This document shows, piece after piece, positions 4,747-9,199 of a stretch of 9,199 bases of DNA. The notes under the pieces were generated by a model that worked only from the letters and a program-made list of their open reading frames with translations, was not told the DNA's origin and ran no database searches. The DNA comes from Candidatus Hodarchaeota archaeon. Its GTDB lineage: Archaea; Asgardarchaeota; Heimdallarchaeia; Hodarchaeales; YT1-039. The position numbers were made by a program, and so were the translations under genes. Numbering within the stretch: position 1 is the first letter of the stretch; each line of letters begins with the position of its first letter. The stretch is taken from positions 1 to 9,199 of the forward strand of contig JAEOTF010000439.1 in the NCBI GenBank assembly GCA_016840025.1, read 5' to 3'.

Positions 4747-5682
4747 ATGAGCAATCACATGATAATTCAGGAAGTTCACGACATATTAGCTGAAATTGGA
4801 TGCCAAAGTCGTCTAATATCGATAAAACATATTGATAAATTGCAGAAAGAATTTGAAAAACAATATCCACTTATTAATCAAGGATTATTTGATAGATACC
4901 TTAAAGGATTCAATTTTAATCCATTTGAACAATTATCTAATGCTAATTCCATCATTCTTGTCGCATATCCTCAGCCTCCAATTCAAATCTACTTTAACTG
5001 GGATGGAAAAAAGGTACCATTAATTTTTCCACCAACATATCCTGAGATTATATCCACTAAAAAGCTAAAAGCCCTATTAGAGAAAAAACTCAAACCAAAT
5101 AACTATAGTATTGCCGAAGCACGGCTGCCTAAGAAATTACTAGCTGTACATAGCGGACTTGCAAAATACGGTAAGAATAATATTACTTATATTCCAGAAA
5201 TGGGCAGTTTTTATCATCTTGATGCCTTCTACTCAAATCTACCTTATGAAGAGGATTCATGGTTTGATCTTCAAGTAATGGAAAGATGTGACAAATGTAA
5301 CAGATGTATTAGGAAATGTCCTGCTAGTGCAATTCCTTCTGATCGTTTTCTTTTACGAGCTGAACGTTGTATAACATATCATAATGAGAAACCAGGAGAG
5401 ATACCTTTTCCAGATTGGATTGATCCTTCATGGCACAATTCTATAATCGGCTGTATGATTTGTCAAAGAGTATGTCCAGAGAATAAGAGTCTTCGGGATT
5501 TTCTTAAACAGGGTAGAGAATTTGATGAGAAAGAAACAGCCTTACTTTCAAAAGGAATCCCAATTACTCAATTACCAAATACTACGGTTGAGAAATTACA
5601 AGAAATTAATTTAATAAATTTCTATGACCAAATCTCACGAAATTTAAGTGTTTTTATCAACCATGACCAAATCGTAATATAA
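4747..5682 (+). CDS. QueG-like double 4Fe-4S cluster protein
   Basis: This encodes 311 residues. It belongs to the COG1600-like group, whose best-known member, QueG, reduces epoxyqueuosine to queuosine in tRNA using cobalamin and two 4Fe-4S clusters. Two cluster motifs are visible: Cys181, 184, 187 and 191 in CDKCNRCIRKCP, and Cys208 with 236, 239 and 243 in CMICQRVCP, giving the eight cysteines expected. LLAVHSGLAKYGKNN at about 133-147 matches the family's conserved AxxAGLGxxGKN region, and GSFYHLD follows. At 311 residues it lacks the C-terminal HEAT-repeat part of bacterial QueG and is probably one of the short archaeal or clostridial relatives whose substrate is unknown; a queuosine role is therefore not claimed. 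It is cytoplasmic. ATG 4747 is preferred over TTG 4738; ATG 4759 is also possible. It is divergent from an HTH_10 regulator that may control it. Confidence 0.85.
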   Translation: MSNHMIIQEVHDILAEIGCQSRLISIKHIDKLQKEFEKQYPLINQGLFDRYLKGFNFNPFEQLSNANSIILVAYPQPPIQIYFNWDGKKVPLIFPPTYPEIISTKKLKALLEKKLKPNNYSIAEARLPKKLLAVHSGLAKYGKNNITYIPEMGSFYHLDAFYSNLPYEEDSWFDLQVMERCDKCNRCIRKCPASAIPSDRFLLRAERCITYHNEKPGEIPFPDWIDPSWHNSIIGCMICQRVCPENKSLRDFLKQGREFDEKETALLSKGIPITQLPNTTVEKLQEINLINFYDQISRNLSVFINHDQIVI

Positions 5683-5889
5683 TTCAACCGTTTTCCGTTC
5701 TACCAAGCTTGGAAAAGTGTGAAACGTAAAATTTTTGAAGGATTTATTGAGTCCGTTGACCATCTGCGTTATGTCATCGCCATATATGCTCAACGTTACT
5801 GTCAAGGTGTCAGTTTCACCCGTAATTGGTTACAGACCTTTGCGGGTTCCTTCGAGGAAATTGTTAATGTGCCCTTTGTAACAAATTAG
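5683..5889 (+). pseudogene. Coding remnant, C-terminal piece of an unrecognised protein
   Basis: Directly after the TAA of the iron-sulphur gene the same frame stays open for 68 codons to TAG 5887-5889. It reads as genuine protein: FPFYQAWKSVKRKIFEGFIE, then VDHLRYVIAIYAQRYC, a GVSFTRNWLQTF segment and FEEIVNVPFV. GC content is about 42 per cent by hand count, above the surrounding intergenic DNA, as expected of old coding sequence. The basic, aromatic-rich make-up would suit the tail of a transposase or integrase, but I cannot name the family and no terminal inverted repeats are visible. A GTG at 5719 could start a 56-residue protein, though without a ribosome binding site. Continuity with the upstream gene is probably chance, because that gene already ends at a family-typical place. 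Confidence 0.4.
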
Positions 5890-5952
5890 CCGAAAAAACA
5901 TATATAGATCAGATAATGAATTGATCAGAGACACATGAATTGTTAAAAATAA

Positions 5953-6105
5953 AAAGTAAGGGCAAATAAACTAACAGAGAATGAAAACTTACTTAACGAA
6001 AAGACTTTTGATATAGGTACTGTTTTGATCAATTATGCGGAAGGACTATCATCTGGACCACCAATCATAGAGATTTATCTCTTTTGGAATAGTGTTAAGT
6101 GTTAA
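5953..6105 (+). pseudogene. Alpha/beta-hydrolase N-terminal fragment, degraded
   Basis: The frame is open from 5953 to TAA 6103-6105. It contains NEKTFDIGTVLINYAEGLSS followed by GPPII, which closely resembles the start of alpha/beta-hydrolases, where a beta-strand, INYAEG and GPPLVLLHG lead to the oxyanion-hole HG. Here the sequence derails after GPPII (EIYLFWNSVKC then stop), so the HG, the nucleophile elbow and the rest are missing. No in-frame ATG, GTG or TTG precedes it. An ATG at 5981 lies in another frame, so a frameshift near the start is likely too. It is read as gene debris and not as an expressed enzyme. The family call rests on one short stretch. Confidence 0.4.
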
Positions 6106-6247
6106 GTACGTAACTCCAAGATTTATTCTGATCCTCTGAGATATCAACTCGGGAGTAAATGAATGGATTTATTCTGTCCCAACTACCAAAAGTTTTCGAA
6201 AATCAAGAGGGTAAAAGAAGTTAAAAACTGCTAAGGAATTGAAAATT
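6106..6247. promoter_or_regulatory. Upstream region of the giant exoprotein gene with palindrome and repeats
   Basis: There is no gene here. It holds an exact 11-base direct repeat GATTTATTCTG (6120-6130 and 6166-6176) and a perfect ten-base palindrome TTTTCGAAAA (6193-6202) about 45 bases before the start codon. It also has a weak TATA-like TTAAAAAC (6221-6228) at leaderless distance and AAGGA (6233-6237) as a possible ribosome binding site. The palindrome could be an operator; the other elements are weak. Confidence 0.3.
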
Positions 6248-9199
6248 ATGAGAAAATCTTTCGTGATAACTATGAGCATTTTTTTTGTTTGTACATTCAT
6301 CGGAGCTGAGGTTGCAGTTGCATTTAAGTTTCCTAATGCAACGGAAATTAAGTTAACTCAACCAAATAAATCTATTACAGCAAGTGAGCTTTCACGTGCC
6401 ATAGCTGCGCAGATCAATCCAAAAAGAGTGTATTCCCTTCGTGAACTTGTTGAGGGATTATTGAATGTAACACCCCCTGGAACTCCTGATTTGGACTCAG
6501 ATGGACTTCCAGACCCCATAGAAGCGATAATTGGGACAGATAAGAATGATACAGATTCGGATCTGGATACCCTGGATGATTACTTTGAAGTTTTCCATGA
6601 TACCGACCCTCAAGAACCAGATACCAATTTTGACGGATTACCAGACAATCATGAGTTCAGTGTCACAAATCAAGATGGAGATGGGGATGGGAAGGCGAAT
6701 GCTTGGGATTTTGATAATGATGGAGATGGAGTCAATGATGTGGTCGACCTATCGCCTTTTGCGCAATCTATTTCATGCGATTCATTTCAACTGGACATTG
6801 ATACGGTTGGTGGTCCATTATATGTTGATTTTCAGTTCCAACCGACAAATAAAGAACATCTCAAATATTATAATCAGATTTGGGACTGGCCCAAAGATAA
6901 CAAAGGACTAATGCAGGATTTAGATAATTCCAAAGAGGATATTTTCAGTCAACCAATCCTCAAAGTCGAAATCGACCAGATTTCAGGTGGTACAACTGAA
7001 ACGTATTTACCACTCCAATCCCAAGTAGAAGAATACGGAATAGTCGTCGGAACAGACGCGATGTATGTCCCAGTTTTGCCACAATGGGATAAAGATGATA
7101 TTGTTGCTTTCAAGTCAAAGATTTTCTTACCAGAAGCCCCAGCTATGAATTTATCATTAAATCTTGAGCTCGAATGGCGGATCATAGGGAACTCTGATTA
7201 TGAGGTGTATTCGTTAAAGACACCTAGTGACGATTACATACAAGTCGATGAAAATGGGAGTGTAGTAGTGGATACGGCGAATTCGACCGGTACAGAGTTC
7301 ACGATGGTTCATTTGGGTGATCAAATTGTTGCATTCAGGCTTCTCAATGGTCAACACCTCTCTGTGGATAAGAATTCAAGGCTAACTCCGGGAAGTTTTA
7401 AGATTGGAGAGAATGAAACATTTATTATGCAAACGAAAGAACAAAACCAGATTAGTCTCCAAACAATCAATAGAGAGCCTGTGAAAATCCACCCTGAGGG
7501 CTATTTGTATGTAGAATTGGAAGAACCACTCGTAGAGAATATTACAAAATCCCCCGAATCAGAACCGCTAACAGCCTTGCAGCTTGTCTCGAGAGACTCC
7601 ACAAGTGAGTCAACCCTCTTAATTACCTATGATGATCCCATCATTTGTACGGGATTTATCATTGAAGAATTTCAGGATGCAATGTTAGGATTATTCTATA
7701 GTTCAGACAGAGAAATGACTTTTGCGACGAATCTGGCGCTAGACTCTCTTTTTCTGAGAAACAATACAAACCATCTTCATAACGTGAGTTCTTTATTACC
7801 AGTATATAACATTACAATTTCCAATCAAACTTGGGAGTTTGCACATCGGGATGAAGCCCTGATCCAAATGAGTAACACACTTCTCCCTGATGTCCTCGAT
7901 AGTCTCCCCGCAAACCAATATCTCCCCGTGATTCTGGCAACGGAAGAAAATTCCCGAGTTGTGGAGATGTCCGAGATTGATCCTGAGACATTCATTTTCG
8001 GATGCTCCTGTTCCGTCGATCTGACGGTTGAACCTGTCGCATTAATCAAAGCAATGAAAACTAATACCTACAATACCTCAAACTACGAAGCACTTTCCCT
8101 GATTGATATCTTTAAAAACATGAACACCTGGGGATTGAATGACAATGATACCATAGCCCTAATGAGTCTTATCGCAATCTGGAACAGTGGCGAACAGGTG
8201 ATTTCGGGAGAAGGAAAATATCACAAGGAATTCGCGCCAGGAGGAAATTTTCTTTTAGATGAGCTTCCACGAATTCTTGCAGGTGCTATTGGATTTGGCA
8301 TTCTTCTGTCGTCCAAAGCTGGACGTCTCTTGCAGGCATCACTCAGAACTCTCGCCTTTACAATAAAGACCGTCAAAGATTGCTATAATCTTGTAAAAGG
8401 AGGGAAAGGGGTTATAGAGGCTTTTAAAATCGTAAGAGCAAGCCAATCGGCATCTAAAGCAGGAGAAAGCGCGGGAAAATTCTGGAAAGGATTCGATATT
8501 GGCTTGGCAATTTTGGGGATTCTTATCGATGTAGGGTTCTCCATTTATGGAGGAATTGCGTTAGCGGACTCAATTGGTGGGAAATTAGGCGTAGAAGTTG
8601 GCGCCACATATGGAACGCTCTCTGCACTCATAACAGCAACAATAGGGATTGTAATTTTCGCCATCGGGCTCTATCTCCCAATAATAGGGCAAATCCTCGG
8701 CATGATTTATGCTCTGGGAACGATATTCGGAAATTGGATGGGCAAATTATCGGCGTTTTTAACTGAAAAAATAATAGGAACAATTTATAATGCCCTCACG
8801 GTTACACCTTATTTTGATATCTTGAAAACTTACTCAAATCTGACAGATTGGCAAGAAAATGGCTTAAATGTAGGAGATCGGATTCACTTTACAGCAGAAA
8901 TGATCGCGGGTCTCAAAGGAACTGGGTATAGTTGGGAATACATTGATCGAAGTTACAACTATGCATACCTAACTCTTGCTGCTCCTCCAGGAGCTTCCAC
9001 AGGAAAAGAGACTACTTGTACCTATGATTATTCCCTCTATACCGCAAATGATGGAATCTATCCTGACTACACAATCGTGGACATCCCTCCGCCTCATGAT
9101 CCTAATAACTGGGTAGCGTATGTTAATAATACCTGTATCTCGACGGTGTGGATAGCCCCAGGCACGGCTATGCCAAATTATCCGGTGAACGTTAGATTC
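6248..9199 (+). CDS. Giant secreted TSP3-repeat protein with fascin-like segment (3' truncated by window)
   Basis: The frame is open for 984 codons from ATG 6248 to the last base, without a stop. Order of parts: signal peptide 1-26 (MRKSFVITMSIFFVCTFIGA); thrombospondin type 3-like calcium-binding repeats 81-171, with DLDSDGLPD, DTDSDLDTLDD, DTNFDGLPD and DNDGDGVND; a beta-rich region; a fascin-like beta-trefoil segment about 318-425, with YIQVDENGSVVVD, IVAFRLLNGQHLSVDK and a FIMQTKEQNQISL strand pair; a mixed region with FGCSCS; hydrophobic, glycine-rich segments at about 676-690, 752-772 and 789-830; then another beta-rich domain to the window edge. About sixteen N-X-S/T sequons fit an extracellular glycoprotein. 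The start has a weak AAGGA eight to ten bases upstream; ATG 6272 (residue 9) is less likely because it removes the basic N-region of the signal peptide. GC appears higher than in the left half. Role unknown: adhesion, surface layer or membrane-active secreted protein are all possible. Confidence 0.85.
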   Translation, partial: MRKSFVITMSIFFVCTFIGAEVAVAFKFPNATEIKLTQPNKSITASELSRAIAAQINPKRVYSLRELVEGLLNVTPPGTPDLDSDGLPDPIEAIIGTDKNDTDSDLDTLDDYFEVFHDTDPQEPDTNFDGLPDNHEFSVTNQDGDGDGKANAWDFDNDGDGVNDVVDLSPFAQSISCDSFQLDIDTVGGPLYVDFQFQPTNKEHLKYYNQIWDWPKDNKGLMQDLDNSKEDIFSQPILKVEIDQISGGTTETYLPLQSQVEEYGIVVGTDAMYVPVLPQWDKDDIVAFKSKIFLPEAPAMNLSLNLELEWRIIGNSDYEVYSLKTPSDDYIQVDENGSVVVDTANSTGTEFTMVHLGDQIVAFRLLNGQHLSVDKNSRLTPGSFKIGENETFIMQTKEQNQISLQTINREPVKIHPEGYLYVELEEPLVENITKSPESEPLTALQLVSRDSTSESTLLITYDDPIICTGFIIEEFQDAMLGLFYSSDREMTFATNLALDSLFLRNNTNHLHNVSSLLPVYNITISNQTWEFAHRDEALIQMSNTLLPDVLDSLPANQYLPVILATEENSRVVEMSEIDPETFIFGCSCSVDLTVEPVALIKAMKTNTYNTSNYEALSLIDIFKNMNTWGLNDNDTIALMSLIAIWNSGEQVISGEGKYHKEFAPGGNFLLDELPRILAGAIGFGILLSSKAGRLLQASLRTLAFTIKTVKDCYNLVKGGKGVIEAFKIVRASQSASKAGESAGKFWKGFDIGLAILGILIDVGFSIYGGIALADSIGGKLGVEVGATYGTLSALITATIGIVIFAIGLYLPIIGQILGMIYALGTIFGNWMGKLSAFLTEKIIGTIYNALTVTPYFDILKTYSNLTDWQENGLNVGDRIHFTAEMIAGLKGTGYSWEYIDRSYNYAYLTLAAPPGASTGKETTCTYDYSLYTANDGIYPDYTIVDIPPPHDPNNWVAYVNNTCISTVWIAPGTAMPNYPVNVRF

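Noticed and set aside
4832..5023. Plus-strand ORF of 63 codons
   Set aside because: It is an out-of-frame shadow of the QueG-like gene.
5680..5889. Stop-codon readthrough or a selenocysteine/pyrrolysine-like extension of the QueG-like gene
   Set aside because: The stop is TAA, which is neither TGA nor TAG, and the protein already ends at a family-typical position; the open frame beyond looks like an unrelated remnant.
6531..6911. Plus-strand ORF of 126 codons, rich in Met and Ile
   Set aside because: It is an out-of-frame shadow of the TSP3 repeats: GAT-rich Asp codons read one base off give ATG/ATT-type codons, which explains the odd composition.
6949..8049. Minus-strand ORFs at 6949-7185 and 7825-8049
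   Set aside because: Both are antisense to the uninterrupted 984-codon plus-strand frame and show no domain features or start signals.

Overview
The window looks archaeal and most likely comes from an AT-rich, Asgard-like (Promethearchaeota-type) genome. This rests on TATA-type promoters at leaderless distances, a bacterio-opsin-activator type (HTH_10) regulator, PEF-type C-terminal surface anchors, many N-glycosylation sequons and a giant TSP3-repeat exoprotein. The lineage is inferred. No rRNA, tRNA or other marker gene is present to fix it.

Left part (1-1918): the C-terminal end of a leucine-rich-repeat protein is followed by a compact two-gene unit. A winged-helix-like protein has a TATA box at leaderless distance, and an unusually long PIN-domain protein overlaps or nearly abuts it. 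A 370-base gap then holds one small ORF remnant.

Middle part (1847-3483): two tandem, minus-strand paralogues encode secreted beta-sandwich proteins. Each has a signal peptide, conserved sequons and a PEF-transmembrane-basic tail. The duplication includes the 3' flank, with its T-rich terminator-like stretch. Next come a small UPF0175-like helix-turn-helix protein (3641-3901) and, convergent to it, an HTH_10 transcription regulator (3949-4623). The regulator is divergent from a QueG-like protein with two predicted 4Fe-4S clusters (4747-5682). Their shared 123-base intergenic region carries two copies of an octamer 11 bases apart next to a short palindrome, a likely control site.

Right part (5683-9199): a stretch of decayed coding pieces comes first (one unrecognised tail, one alpha/beta-hydrolase N-terminus). 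It is followed by a very large secreted ORF that starts at 6248 and stays open to the window end (984 codons, no stop). It carries a signal peptide, TSP3-like calcium-binding repeats, a fascin-like beta-trefoil segment, a glycine-rich hydrophobic region with a glycine zipper, and a further beta-rich domain.

The dominant theme is cell-surface or secreted proteins, mixed with small regulatory or nuclease genes and gene debris. No CRISPR array, tRNA, rRNA or intact insertion sequence was seen. The best candidates for something undescribed are the winged-helix/PIN gene pair and the giant exoprotein.
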